A stretch of 64,000 nucleotides of DNA from Butyrivibrio sp. Su6 (GCF_900108105.1 NZ_FNUR01000012.1:1-64000), one strand, 5' to 3'. Shown: positions 36,971-46,988, counted from the first letter of the stretch. Program-made: numbers and translations. Notes: generated from the letters alone by a model not told the origin.

Positions 36971-38814
36971 TGTTTCCAATCTTCATTTTTTTCAAGCATT
37001 TCTTTGATTAAATTGTAATACTCTTTATGAACAGAGTTATTGATAAAATCGCATATTTTTACAATTTTATCAAATCTCTGTTCATAATATTTTCTATCCT
37101 TTTCTTCTATCTTTGCGTTATTTCTGAGGAGCATAAATAGTGCCCCATGAAGGCCAAATAATCTATGGCTCTTTAATTCCAATATTAACAACTCACTTGC
37201 TATTTTTTTAACTTTTTCTATTTTGTCGGCGTCACTATATACATCTGTCAACCATAGTGTTATTGATTCATATGTGCTATAATCCACCGGATGTCCGCCA
37301 GATTCATGATTACTACAAAAAGACTGTAAATACTCCATCAAGTGCTCTTTTTCTTCATCATCTTCAGTATATTTTCCTATACCAATCAAAAGGTTTAGTT
37401 CAGCATGAAGAACATATCCATCTTTTATTTCCAATACTGGAACAGGAAGAGTTAAGGTTAAATCTTCTTTCAGTTTAGTTGCATACTGTTCTCCCGTGAT
37501 TTTACCTTCATCCATGCTTAGCAATAGTTTTATAATGTCCAGCAGCTGCTTGTTTGTAGCAAATGAAAAATCTATTTTTTCTTCCAATTCCTTATACAGC
37601 GTTTCATAATCCGCAGCCACATAATTATTGATCATATTTGCCAGAGAATAGTACCTGTCCATAACTTCCCTATCATCAGTAATTATATCTGAACGAGTAT
37701 AGTCGCAGTTAATATTCAGTTCATCCATAATAGGGCGCAGAACGGCCTTCTGGGCAGAAATGGCGCTATTCTCAATACGCATCAACGTCCTGTAGGAGCA
37801 TTTTACCCTGTCTGCAAGTTCTTCTCTGCTAATCTGCATCATCTGCCTTCTTGATTTAATAACATCCCCGATGCAGTAAATATCTGAATCTCTGTAGATA
37901 TAGCAGTTATAATCCATAAGATAGTCCACATCGTATTCACTATAGATTTCTGCAAAAAGGTCATAGAGCTCTTTTGCTTTTTTAAGCTCCTCTTCATCAC
38001 CGTTTTTTTCCAATACACTGATCTTTCCTGAAAGAATTTCAGCAATGTAGTAGCTCCTGCTCTTTTGCTTCAAGTATTCCAAAGCCTTGTCGTACTGCTT
38101 AAGAACTGTCTTTTTGTCCACCTGCGCATAATCATTCTTATGGGCAATGTTCCCTAAAGCAACTGCTCCTGCTGTATATACTTTCGCTTTTCCCAGAATA
38201 TCAATAGCTGACTTTTCAAGATGATCAAGCACTGACAGGCAAACATCTGCTATCTTAGAGCTTTCATCAGGTGTAACTGAGCACTCTGCCTTGGCTTCTA
38301 ACATTTTAAACAGCAAAAAGTATTCGAGTGTTGCCCACACGCCAAACTTTTTCTCACATACTTCTTCAATGATCATAGTAAGCGAACAGGCTTTTTCATA
38401 CATTTCATATACTTCGCCCCAGGGAGCCTTTCTGAAATGCAGACACCTTGCCTTCATGTCATAGTAGAACTGAAGCTCTAATTTATTCAGGTTTAAATCT
38501 TCATCAAAAATAACCTGATCAATTTGCTCTTCTGCTTCAGCAAAGCTTTTTGACTCAATGAGCTTAATAAGCTCCATCCTCTTTAGATATCTTTTGTATT
38601 CATCAGGCTGTAAAAAGTCCTCATAGCCTTCTGATGAAATACCCAATCTGGACATGATACGGTTACGCATCATATAGTCAGGAAGAGTTGTTCCTTTTTC
38701 TATCTGCGCCATCATACTCTTTGTATAAAGTCCTTTTCCAGCCTCCTCAAGAGACACGTTGGCCGCTTCTCTGGTCATCTTCATAAATGCATGGAACTTT
38801 ATGTCGTCTCTCAT
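36964..38814 (-). CDS. double XRE-HTH / TPR-like regulator (RRNPP-like)
   Basis: 616 residues. The first HTH is at about 10-60 (VSLEEAGKGLYTKSMMAQIE) with about 250 residues of helical, TPR-like sequence after it. A second complete HTH lies at about 315-370 (ISREELADRVKCSYRTLMRI), followed by another helical region of about 240 residues. This HTH-TPR-HTH-TPR order looks like an internal duplication of an Rgg/PlcR-type regulator. Its 3' end overlaps that of the small exported peptide gene on the other strand. Peptide-controlled transcription is a reasonable inference; no target other than the peptide's own promoter is suggested by sequence. Confidence 0.75.
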   Translation of the reverse strand: MRDDIKFHAFMKMTREAANVSLEEAGKGLYTKSMMAQIEKGTTLPDYMMRNRIMSRLGISSEGYEDFLQPDEYKRYLKRMELIKLIESKSFAEAEEQIDQVIFDEDLNLNKLELQFYYDMKARCLHFRKAPWGEVYEMYEKACSLTMIIEEVCEKKFGVWATLEYFLLFKMLEAKAECSVTPDESSKIADVCLSVLDHLEKSAIDILGKAKVYTAGAVALGNIAHKNDYAQVDKKTVLKQYDKALEYLKQKSRSYYIAEILSGKISVLEKNGDEEELKKAKELYDLFAEIYSEYDVDYLMDYNCYIYRDSDIYCIGDVIKSRRQMMQISREELADRVKCSYRTLMRIENSAISAQKAVLRPIMDELNINCDYTRSDIITDDREVMDRYYSLANMINNYVAADYETLYKELEEKIDFSFATNKQLLDIIKLLLSMDEGKITGEQYATKLKEDLTLTLPVPVLEIKDGYVLHAELNLLIGIGKYTEDDEEKEHLMEYLQSFCSNHESGGHPVDYSTYESITLWLTDVYSDADKIEKVKKIASELLILELKSHRLFGLHGALFMLLRNNAKIEEKDRKYYEQRFDKIVKICDFINNSVHKEYYNLIKEMLEKNEDWKHY

Positions 38815-38839
38815 CCTGTATTACCTTCCTATATAAGTA

Positions 38840-38872
38840 AAAGGAGCATAGAATCATTGATGGTTCTACGCC
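38840..38872 (-). terminator. terminator of the XpaC-TelA operon
   Basis: On the minus strand GGCGTAGAA pairs with TTCTATGCTCC through G-U wobbles and is followed by TTTTAC. It lies just after the TelA stop codon and before the double-HTH regulator gene. Confidence 0.75.
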
Positions 38873-38894
38873 CCCTCATATATATTCTTTAATC

Positions 38895-40055
38895 TTAGTT
38901 CTTTGCAGCTTCTAAAAGCTTATCTTTAAGCTGATTCTCAATCTGAGCAAGCTCTGCCTCGGCTTCACGACGCTTTGTCTTGCCTTCTGTCTGAATCTTT
39001 AACACTTCATCGAGAGTTGAGATAAGAGACTCATTTGTATGCTTAAGAGTTTCAATATCAACAATTCCTCTCTCTGCTTCTTTTGCACTCTCAATAGTTG
39101 CTACCTTAAGTGCATCTGCATTCTTTCTAAGGAGCTTATTAGTCATATCGTTAACTTCGCGCTCTGCCTGAGCAGCCTGAGTTGCATGCTCAATGCCGAT
39201 TGCGATTACCATCTGGTTCTTCCAAAGCGGAATTGTATTTACGATGGTTGACTGGATCTTTTCAGCCATTACTGTGTCAGAACTCTGAACCATGCGGATC
39301 TGTGGACCTGTCTGCATTGCGATTGTTCTTGTAAGTTCCAGATCATAGATCTTTTTCTCAAATCTGTCGCACTTGTTAGCAAAGTCTTTTGCCTTCTCAG
39401 CATCCTCAGGAAGGCCTGATTCTGCAGCCTTTTTCTGAAGCTCTACAAGAGTTGTATTTCTCTCTTCCTCAAGTTTCTTTTTACCTGCAAGGATGTACAT
39501 CGTAAGCTCTTTGAAATAGTTGAGGTTAAGATCATACATTCTGTCCAAAAGCTCAACGTCCTTCATAAGTGTTACCTGGTGCTTTTCAAGTTCGTTGCTG
39601 ATTGTCTGGACGTTTGTTTCAACCTTGCTGTACTTGGCCTTTAATGACTCGATCTTGTTGGCACTCTTTTTGAATAATGCCTTTAAGCCTTTTTCTTCCT
39701 CTTCAACATCGAAGTTTTTTAGCTGTGTAACAAGATCAGTGATCATGTCACCAACTTCGCCCATGTCCTTGGTCTTGACATTATCAATTGCTTTCTCTGA
39801 GAAATCTGCAAGCTTTTTCTGTGTGCCAACACCGTAGTTCATGATGCCTGTTGAATTAGAGATATCAATCTGCTTGCTGAACTCATCTACCTGCTTAAGC
39901 TCTTCAGCGGAAAGCTGTGCTTCCATAGCAATATTTCCGTTGTCTTTTTTCTCCTCTTCAGGTGCCTGTGCTGCAGCTGTCTGAGCCTGCTCCTCTGCCC
40001 CGAATGTTAGTGATGGTGCAGCCGGTGCTGCATCAAATTCTAAATCTACTCCCAT
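38895..40055 (-). CDS. TelA-family (toxic anion resistance) protein
   Basis: 386 residues. An acidic, Ala/Gln-rich N terminus is followed by the long helical TelA domain, with conserved blocks SNSTGIMNYGVGTQKKLADF, LELTRTIAMQTGPQIRMVQ and VNTIPLWKNQMVIAIGIEHA. The family was named for tellurite resistance, but its molecular role is unknown. It is co-transcribed with the XpaC-like gene 67 nt upstream, a widespread pairing. Confidence 0.9.
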   Translation of the reverse strand: MGVDLEFDAAPAAPSLTFGAEEQAQTAAAQAPEEEKKDNGNIAMEAQLSAEELKQVDEFSKQIDISNSTGIMNYGVGTQKKLADFSEKAIDNVKTKDMGEVGDMITDLVTQLKNFDVEEEEKGLKALFKKSANKIESLKAKYSKVETNVQTISNELEKHQVTLMKDVELLDRMYDLNLNYFKELTMYILAGKKKLEEERNTTLVELQKKAAESGLPEDAEKAKDFANKCDRFEKKIYDLELTRTIAMQTGPQIRMVQSSDTVMAEKIQSTIVNTIPLWKNQMVIAIGIEHATQAAQAEREVNDMTNKLLRKNADALKVATIESAKEAERGIVDIETLKHTNESLISTLDEVLKIQTEGKTKRREAEAELAQIENQLKDKLLEAAKN

Positions 40056-40122
40056 TTTTTCCTCCTAAAATCCTCATACAATACTATTAACAGCCGATTT
40101 GCTGTTCATGTCACAATTTTGA

Positions 40123-41301
40123 TCACTCTGACCTTGGCATAGTCTGCATTGCCATGCCGCCCTCATTTGTAAGTCCATCCTGCGCCATCATGGTCTTCAT
40201 AACAGAAATATCTGAAGAAATATCCCATGCCATATCCTGGAACAGACTGTCTAAAAGCTTTTCAAAAGCTTCATTTATCGTATCCATTGCTGAATCTATC
40301 TCATTCTTGGTCTGCTGAACGTTCTCTCCCTGAACTGTCTGTCTATCCAGTTCCACATATGCTTCTAAAAGCTTCTTGGTAGTTGGAAGATAATAGTTCA
40401 TGAGTTTGTGAAGATCCTCAGCGCTCTGAGGGTTCTTTTTCACCTGTTCAAAGATCCTGTTCATGATGCTCTCAAGTCTGTAGAGCTTGTTGGACATGTC
40501 CTCTGTATCAGGGATGATATCATTAGTAGCTCTAACGTACTTAATATAGTCCTCACCATCAGCAAGGATAGCATCAACTCCTGTAAGATTCTCTCTTGAT
40601 CTGCTGTCCACATTTATTGAAGCCTTCTGCTGATCAAGCTCTCTTTTTTCTCTCTCGAGTCTGTCTTTCTCAGCGCCAAGATAAAGCTGATAAGCTTCGT
40701 CTGTTATCATACAGGTTGTCTCTGTAGCATCAAGCCTTGCTCTTGGCAGGTAACCTTTTTTTATCATCTTCTTAATGTCTTTTAACACTTCAGAATCTGA
40801 CTTAAGAACTGCCTTTGCAAGATCAGAGATCTTAAAGAACTCATTCTCTTTAACAGCATTGCCATATTGATGAAAAAGCCTGGCCAGCTTCAACTTACCT
40901 ATTCCCGGAAAAACTAAAGCCCCGCTGACCGTAGCTAAAATTCCAAGTCCAAGTAATGACCACCAGCCACCAACAAAGGCTGTAGCAATTACTAAAGGTA
41001 AGAAGCAAAAGAATATTGAAGTTCCCAGAATAATCTCGAGAAGTCCCTGATATTTACTGACTCTTTTTGCAAAGAACGGGTACTGTGGCTGTTTGTAATT
41101 ATTTGTCTTTGTCGCGCTATACTGAGTAGCGCCGCTTCTTCTTGCACTTGAATAAGTAGTCTTCGGTTCAAAACTGACTGACTTTATCGTGTTTGTTATA
41201 TCACTGGCAAGCCTGCTATAATCGTTTTTATCTATGGCCGCGGTAACACTTTTTAAAATTTCACCGCTGGCTCTTATTACTTCTTGGGTATTATTATCCA
41301 C
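40123..41301 (-). CDS. XpaC-like membrane protein
   Basis: About 392 residues of the 5-bromo-4-chloroindolyl phosphate hydrolysis (XpaC) family. An N-terminal cytoplasmic region is followed by a transmembrane hairpin at about 85-130 (FFCFLPLVIATAFVGGWWSL, LGLGILATVSGALVF), then a long helical domain. The start is GTG at 41301, six nt after GGAGG; an upstream in-frame ATG at 41388 has no ribosome site. It forms a pair with TelA. Confidence 0.85.
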   Translation of the reverse strand: MDNNTQEVIRASGEILKSVTAAIDKNDYSRLASDITNTIKSVSFEPKTTYSSARRSGATQYSATKTNNYKQPQYPFFAKRVSKYQGLLEIILGTSIFFCFLPLVIATAFVGGWWSLLGLGILATVSGALVFPGIGKLKLARLFHQYGNAVKENEFFKISDLAKAVLKSDSEVLKDIKKMIKKGYLPRARLDATETTCMITDEAYQLYLGAEKDRLEREKRELDQQKASINVDSRSRENLTGVDAILADGEDYIKYVRATNDIIPDTEDMSNKLYRLESIMNRIFEQVKKNPQSAEDLHKLMNYYLPTTKKLLEAYVELDRQTVQGENVQQTKNEIDSAMDTINEAFEKLLDSLFQDMAWDISSDISVMKTMMAQDGLTNEGGMAMQTMPRSE

Positions 41302-41329
41302 AACTAGCCTCCACTGCATACAGATAAAT

Positions 41330-41349
41330 CGCAAATGCAAGTATATTTT
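41330..41349. repeat. 20-bp exact repeat, copy 2
   Basis: Identical to 13707-13726. On the minus strand it contains TATACT about 40 nt before the XpaC-like start codon, so it may include a -10 box. Confidence 0.5.
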
Positions 41350-41404
41350 ACAGTAAAAGAAATAGACATTCAACTTATGAAAGCGCAAATTATATGCGTT
41401 TATT

Positions 41405-41415
41405 TATGCTATAAT
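41405..41415 (+). promoter_or_regulatory. extended -10 promoter of the AraC gene
   Basis: TGCTATAAT, a perfect TATAAT with the TGN extension, lies about 26 nt before the AraC-family start codon. No good -35 is evident, as expected for an extended -10 promoter. Confidence 0.5.
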
Positions 41416-41440
41416 ACCGATTAACAGAAAGGATAGACAA

Positions 41441-42355
41441 ATGGAAAAAGCATATAAACTTCTTTTTAATACTGAAGAATCTGATGATCTGTATGTATAT
41501 TGCTGCGGAATGTCCAAAACTGAAGCTCACCACAGCTTTGGACCTGCACTCAAACCTCATTTTATGATTCATTACATCATGAGTGGAAAAGGCTCTTTTT
41601 CTATTGGTGGAAAAAACTATCCCTTGGAAGAAAACTACGGATTTTTGATAGTGCCTGATGAACTGGCCTATTATGTGGCTGATGAGGAAGACCCCTGGAC
41701 GTATACCTGGATAGGTTTCGGTGGAAAAAAAGCTGAATCAATTGTTTCACAGCTCGGCTTATCAGTACAACAACCGATATTTAAAAGCGATAAATCTGAA
41801 ACAATTTACAATCTTATAAAAGATATGATGGACCACAACACTTTCAGTGTTGAAGACGATCTGCGCAGAACAGGTCTTTTAGCAATGTTCCTGTCTGTAC
41901 TCGCTTCAGGATTAAGCGTTACGCCCAAAAGCGATTCAGGAACAGACAACGACTATGTCACAAAAGCTCAGGCTTTCGTAAGAAGCAATTACTGCAATCC
42001 CATAAAAGTAACAGACATAGCGGACTATGTCTGTATCAATAGAAGTTATCTGTATACACTTTTTCAAAACCGTCTTGGGATATCGCCACAGCAGTATCTT
42101 TCAAGCTATCGTATCGCCAAGGCCACAGAGCTCCTCCAGCTGACATCCTTATCGATTGAATCAATTGCCATTTCCTGCGGCTACTCAGACCCTTTGGTCT
42201 TCTCTAAGGCATTCAGACAGGAAAAGAAGCTTTCACCTTCACAATATCGTAAATCTCTTCCCAAAAGCGATACCAAGGCTGGAAGCAAAGAACATTTAAA
42301 GCAGGTAGAGCAGTTTATAAAAGAACGTTATATGGCCTCAACTGATCCAAACTAA
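41441..42355 (+). CDS. AraC-family transcriptional regulator
   Basis: 304 residues: an N-terminal cupin-type sugar-sensing domain (HFMIHYIMSGKGSFSIGGKN, YTWIGFGG) and two C-terminal AraC HTH motifs (KVTDIADYVCINRSYLYTLF and SIAISCGYSDPLVFSKAFRQ). It is of the type that governs glycan-use genes. The adjacent genes do not name its target; glycogen phosphorylase and hydrolases lie on the other side. It is divergent from XpaC and convergent with the Mbeg1-like gene, whose stop is 2 nt away. Confidence 0.92.
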   Translation: MEKAYKLLFNTEESDDLYVYCCGMSKTEAHHSFGPALKPHFMIHYIMSGKGSFSIGGKNYPLEENYGFLIVPDELAYYVADEEDPWTYTWIGFGGKKAESIVSQLGLSVQQPIFKSDKSETIYNLIKDMMDHNTFSVEDDLRRTGLLAMFLSVLASGLSVTPKSDSGTDNDYVTKAQAFVRSNYCNPIKVTDIADYVCINRSYLYTLFQNRLGISPQQYLSSYRIAKATELLQLTSLSIESIAISCGYSDPLVFSKAFRQEKKLSPSQYRKSLPKSDTKAGSKEHLKQVEQFIKERYMASTDPN

Positions 42356-42357
42356 AT

Positions 42358-43806
42358 CTACGTCTTTAGTACAAACAGAAGGCTTATTAAAAATATTGCT
42401 ATAAGTATCAGCACACCTTCAGCAATCAGGCGGATTTTCCTCTTTGAGATCACAAGCCTTGATTCTGCTCTTATAACTATGCTTTCGTCTTCAGCATTAA
42501 GATCCTTTCCACTGTAGCGCAGTGGATTGATCTTTCTCATTTTTCGTGCCACCAGAACTAATAGTTCGAACAATTCCTGGTGGTTACTTAGAAATCCCGT
42601 TATACTCTCCGGTGCATGTCTCATTTTTAATATACCAAGTACTGCACCAGGCTTTTTTCCGATAAATTCCATCAGAATGCCGTGATTTGTTATGAAATCC
42701 ACCAGCCCCAGCATCTCTGTATTAAAACCGTTCTGGCTGAGCACCTCTCTTAAAGACGCTACTATTTCCGGTTTCTCTGCCTTATATCTGAATACATATG
42801 CTATGAGCTGCGCTGCACTATCTGAGTATCTTTCATCTGAAAAAGCAGCTATCAGGTTATCAGTATTGCCACTCTTGGCATTTACAATAACGTTCCCCAG
42901 CATCCTGGCCACTTTTTCTCTGGTGGTCATCCTGACTGACCTGATAAAGCTGTTTAACATTTCATCCAGATCCGACATTTTCTTGTCCTGACCCGGAGCT
43001 TTCCACACTGACATTCCTCCAACGCTGTCATAAAAAACTATTGCATTAGCACAGTGATTCTCGGCAAATCCCAATCTTCCATAATTCGTCCCGAGATAAA
43101 ACTGTTTTTTACCAACGTCATTCAGAAGAATATTTACAAAGTCACTCTCAGCGATCACATTGAATATTTTGTGCTGATTCTGCCTGATCCTTACTGCATA
43201 CTTCTGTATAAACTCATCAGAAAAGCCCTGTCCGTCAAAAGAAAAGCAGCTGTCTACACGGTCGTCCATGATAGTGATGAATTTTGACTTGTTACCACCT
43301 TTGGAATGGCCTGTCACTGTAATAATGTCGCAGCCACTAAAATCCAACGTCCTGAACCAGGAAAGAGCATTGCTCTGATACTCTGTAGGAACCTGATACA
43401 AGCCTGAAACGTTGTCTATCCACTCCGCATCACTCTGCGTTCCCTTAAATGCTACTATAGCTTCTTTAGAAGACGGATCAAAAAGATATACACTTCTTCC
43501 GCCACCTGCAGCATCGCTTTCATAATGGACTTCTTTTATTACTATGTTTTTCAGGTGCTCATTGGGCCTTATAGCCCACATGATCTCCTTATACTCTGCC
43601 CCGGTAACTCCGGTGCTGTACTCCTTATCATTTTCTATTTTTGCAGCATTCCTGAGAACCCCATTGATGTAATCACCAATAGTTCTCGATTCCTGATTTT
43701 TTGAAAGAAATGTACCTCTTGGGCCACCAAGATTTTCACAATACAACAAGTTGTTGATAAGTACGATCTCTTCAACAGTCATATTGCTAGTGTATTCACC
43801 GCCCAT
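42358..43806 (-). CDS. Mbeg1-like lipase-fold protein with C-terminal membrane anchor
   Basis: 482 residues of the Mbeg1-like (DUF2974) alpha/beta-hydrolase family. It has IVAFKGTQSDAEWIDNV, the nucleophile elbow GHSKGGNKSKF and a tail-anchor transmembrane helix in the last 25 residues. A helical repeat-like middle part (about 290-430) separates the hydrolase from the anchor. It may be a lipase or esterase at the membrane; the substrate is unknown. It follows the hypothetical gene by 14 nt. Confidence 0.8.
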   Translation of the reverse strand: MGGEYTSNMTVEEIVLINNLLYCENLGGPRGTFLSKNQESRTIGDYINGVLRNAAKIENDKEYSTGVTGAEYKEIMWAIRPNEHLKNIVIKEVHYESDAAGGGRSVYLFDPSSKEAIVAFKGTQSDAEWIDNVSGLYQVPTEYQSNALSWFRTLDFSGCDIITVTGHSKGGNKSKFITIMDDRVDSCFSFDGQGFSDEFIQKYAVRIRQNQHKIFNVIAESDFVNILLNDVGKKQFYLGTNYGRLGFAENHCANAIVFYDSVGGMSVWKAPGQDKKMSDLDEMLNSFIRSVRMTTREKVARMLGNVIVNAKSGNTDNLIAAFSDERYSDSAAQLIAYVFRYKAEKPEIVASLREVLSQNGFNTEMLGLVDFITNHGILMEFIGKKPGAVLGILKMRHAPESITGFLSNHQELFELLVLVARKMRKINPLRYSGKDLNAEDESIVIRAESRLVISKRKIRLIAEGVLILIAIFLISLLFVLKT

Positions 43807-43820
43807 ACAATACTCCCCTA

Positions 43821-44486
43821 TTAATGATCCAATGAAAAACTGTCAGAAAAAAGTCTGTCTTTTACCGGATCGCCTTTAAAATCCTTGATGACTACAATGT
43901 ATACTTCTCCACAAATACCTTCGTTTTTTAGTGAGTTTTCCACTTTTTTTACAGTTGCATTGTAATTTTTATCACCCAAGCGGGTATCATCCAAAAAAAT
44001 CTTAATATCATTCCCAGCAACAATTTTTCCCTTCAGAACTTCCGTAGCAGAAATATCCTCTTTGTATTCGTTTCCCAAATACTCCCAAAAGCTTATTTCT
44101 GTCTTGATTATCGGGATCTCTTGTTTGGAAAGAATCTCTTCAAGCTGCTTTAATGCTTCATTCTTAATTATTTCCCCATAAAAATCATCCTTTATTTCAT
44201 ACTTATCCCCTATCTCTTTTGATGTGGCGATATAAGCAGAATCTCTTTCTACTTCCAGGGCCTTATAATACCATTCATTATAATCACGGATGGTTCCCGC
44301 CTTGGGATCACATCCAGTTATTTCGAAAGTATAGGAAGGATATTTTTCTCCCAGATATTTTTTTACTTCTCTCATTTCTTCAAGCAGTTTAATATCTGCG
44401 TCACAAAGATTCCCACTCTCTATCTCTTCTGAGCAAAAAGATATTGCTGCCAATATCCTTTTCTCATCATTAGTAAGTTCAATCAT
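43821..44486 (-). CDS. hypothetical protein
   Basis: 221 residues, no recognised family. It is charged and soluble, with no signal or membrane segment, and mixed helix/strand character; the C-terminal half has LKGKIVAGNDIKIFLDD and GEVYIVVIKDF. It sits 30 nt after glycogen phosphorylase and 14 nt before the Mbeg1-like gene, so it is probably in one transcript with them. Confidence 0.7.
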   Translation of the reverse strand: MIELTNDEKRILAAISFCSEEIESGNLCDADIKLLEEMREVKKYLGEKYPSYTFEITGCDPKAGTIRDYNEWYYKALEVERDSAYIATSKEIGDKYEIKDDFYGEIIKNEALKQLEEILSKQEIPIIKTEISFWEYLGNEYKEDISATEVLKGKIVAGNDIKIFLDDTRLGDKNYNATVKKVENSLKNEGICGEVYIVVIKDFKGDPVKDRLFSDSFSLDH

Positions 44487-44516
44487 ATCCTTCTCCCCTT
44501 ATTTCGCCTTACAATA

Positions 44517-46988
44517 TTACATTTCAAGCTTATCCAGGTGCCATACTTCGTCAACATACTCCTGAATAGTTCTGTCAGACGAGAATTTTCCGCAGCTTGC
44601 AGTATTGAGAAGTGCCATTTTTGCCCAACGCTTCTTGTCCTGATATGCATCAGATATTCTCTTCTGAGCCTCAAGGTATGACTCGAAGTCCTTAAGGATA
44701 AAGTACTGATCTGCCTTGTTGGAATTTACTGTATTTAACAGGCAGTTATAAAGCGGTCTAAATAGCTCTCTGTCTTTAGAGAAGGTTCCATCTACCAGCA
44801 TATCAAGAACTTTTTTTACATTAGGATTGCTGTTGTAGATATCCATTGGATTGTAGCCGCCGTTTCTCTCATAATCCATAACTTCCTGTGAAGTAAGACC
44901 AAAGATAAACGCGTTCTCTTCACCAACTTCATTAACAATCTCAACATTTGCTCCGTCAAGGGTTCCAAGAGTTACTGCTCCGTTAAGCATCATCTTCATA
45001 TTACCTGTACCGGAAGCCTCTTTTGAAGCGGTAGAGATCTGTTCTGATACATCTGCTGCCGCAAATATAAGCTCTGCATTTGAAACTCTGTAGTCCTCTA
45101 TAAATACAACTTTGATCTTGCCACCAATATCAGGGTCATTATTTACAACATCTGCCACTGCATTGATGAGCTTAATTGTAAGTTTGGCTGTAAGATAGCC
45201 GGCTGCTGCCTTGGCGCCAAAGATATATGTCTTTGGGTAGAAGTCCTTATTAGGGTGTGTCTTGATATCGTTGTACTTATGAATAACCTGAAGGATATTA
45301 AGGAGCTGCCTCTTGTATTCGTGAAGTCTTTTTACCTGAACATCAAAGATTGACTTAGGATCGACTTCAACTCCGTTGTGCTTCAGGATGTATTTAGCAA
45401 GGCGCTTCTTATTCTGAAGCTTGATATCCATGAACTCCTGCTGGGCTTTCTTATCGTCGGCAAAGGCCTTGAGTTTCTCCATCTGTGACAGGTCAACAAT
45501 CCAGTCATCACCGATCTTTTCCGTTACCCAGTCAGCCAAAAGAGGATTTGCATGCATAAGGAATCTTCTCTGGGTGATACCGTTTGTCTTATTGTTGAAC
45601 TTCTCAGGCATCATCTCATAGAAATCCTTAAGCTCTCTCTTTTCAAGGATCTCTGTGTGGAGCCTTGCAACGCCGTTAACTGAGTGTCCGCCGACAATTG
45701 CAAGATGTGCCATCTTAACCTGATTGTCATACAAAATTGCCATGCTTCTTATCTTGGCCTGAACATCGATTCCTGCTGAACCTGAGTACTGACGCATGAT
45801 CTGATCAACAAATCTTCGGTTTATCTCGTCAACAATCTGATAAATTCTTGGAAGAAGTCTCTGGAACAGGTCTACAGGCCACTTTTCAAGGGCTTCTGCC
45901 ATAATCGTATGGTTGGTGTAGCAGCAGGTCTTAGTTGTTACATCCCAGGCCTCATCCCATGAAAGATAGTATTCGTCCATGAGAAGTCTCATAAGCTCTG
46001 CAACTGCAACAGTTGGATGAGTGTCATTTAGCTGGAATACATTTTTTTCATAGAACTTTCTGATATCCTCATGATGCTTAAGATATCTCTGAAGAGCAGT
46101 CTGTACTGAAGCAGATATAAAGAAATACTGCTGTTTAAGTCTCAGCTCTTTTCCTGCTATATGATTGTCGTTTGGATAAAGAACTTCACAGAGCTGGCTT
46201 GCAAGATTTTCCTGCTCAACAGCTTTCTGATAATCACCCTTATCAAAAGAATCAAGCTGGAAGCACTGAACAGGCTCTGCATCCCAGATTCGGAGGGTGT
46301 TTACCACACCGTTTCCATATCCAACAACGGGAAGGTCATAAGGAACAGCTCTTACCACCTGATAGCCTTCCTGCTTGAACATGGTTCTTCCACGCTCGTC
46401 TGTATACATATTTACATAGCCGCCAAACTTAACTTCTTTGGCGTACTCATTTCTTCTAAGCTCAAATGGATTGCCGTTCTCAAGCCATGTATCCGGAACT
46501 TCTACCTGATAACCATCCTGAATTTTCTGACGGAACATTCCGTATTTATATCTGATTCCACAACCATAGGCCACGTATCCAAGAGTTGAAAGAGAATCCA
46601 AAAAACATGCAGCAAGTCTTCCAAGTCCACCATTTCCAAGGGCTGGATCCGGCTCCTGATCCTCAATTAGATTTAAATCAATATTGAGCTCATCAAGGGC
46701 TTCTTTTACCGGCTTATATGCCTGAAGGTTTATCAGGTTATTTCCAAATGCTCTTCCCATAAGAAATTCCATGGACATGTAGTACACAATCTTTGGGTCC
46801 TGCTCAGCTGCTTTTTTCTGTGTGGTCATCCAATGATCTACAATTGCATCCTTTATGGCATAGGCTGCTGCCTGGTAAAGCTCTTGCTCAGTAGCTTCTT
46901 CCATGGTCTTTCTGTAGAGAGTCTTTACGTTGTACTGGACACTTCTTTTGAATAAGTCCTTATCAAACTTTAGTGGTTTTTTCTTCAT
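44517..46988 (-). CDS. glgP: glycogen/maltodextrin phosphorylase
   Basis: 823 residues, full-length GT35 phosphorylase, releasing glucose 1-phosphate from glycogen or maltodextrins. Visible are LGNGGLGRLAACFLDSLSTL, YGCGIRYKYGMFRQ, NDTHPTVAVAEL and the PLP-lysine block EASGTGNMKMMLNGAVTLGT (near 663). AGGAGG precedes the ATG. The two following genes are close enough to share its mRNA. Confidence 0.97.
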   Translation of the reverse strand: MKKKPLKFDKDLFKRSVQYNVKTLYRKTMEEATEQELYQAAAYAIKDAIVDHWMTTQKKAAEQDPKIVYYMSMEFLMGRAFGNNLINLQAYKPVKEALDELNIDLNLIEDQEPDPALGNGGLGRLAACFLDSLSTLGYVAYGCGIRYKYGMFRQKIQDGYQVEVPDTWLENGNPFELRRNEYAKEVKFGGYVNMYTDERGRTMFKQEGYQVVRAVPYDLPVVGYGNGVVNTLRIWDAEPVQCFQLDSFDKGDYQKAVEQENLASQLCEVLYPNDNHIAGKELRLKQQYFFISASVQTALQRYLKHHEDIRKFYEKNVFQLNDTHPTVAVAELMRLLMDEYYLSWDEAWDVTTKTCCYTNHTIMAEALEKWPVDLFQRLLPRIYQIVDEINRRFVDQIMRQYSGSAGIDVQAKIRSMAILYDNQVKMAHLAIVGGHSVNGVARLHTEILEKRELKDFYEMMPEKFNNKTNGITQRRFLMHANPLLADWVTEKIGDDWIVDLSQMEKLKAFADDKKAQQEFMDIKLQNKKRLAKYILKHNGVEVDPKSIFDVQVKRLHEYKRQLLNILQVIHKYNDIKTHPNKDFYPKTYIFGAKAAAGYLTAKLTIKLINAVADVVNNDPDIGGKIKVVFIEDYRVSNAELIFAAADVSEQISTASKEASGTGNMKMMLNGAVTLGTLDGANVEIVNEVGEENAFIFGLTSQEVMDYERNGGYNPMDIYNSNPNVKKVLDMLVDGTFSKDRELFRPLYNCLLNTVNSNKADQYFILKDFESYLEAQKRISDAYQDKKRWAKMALLNTASCGKFSSDRTIQEYVDEVWHLDKLEM

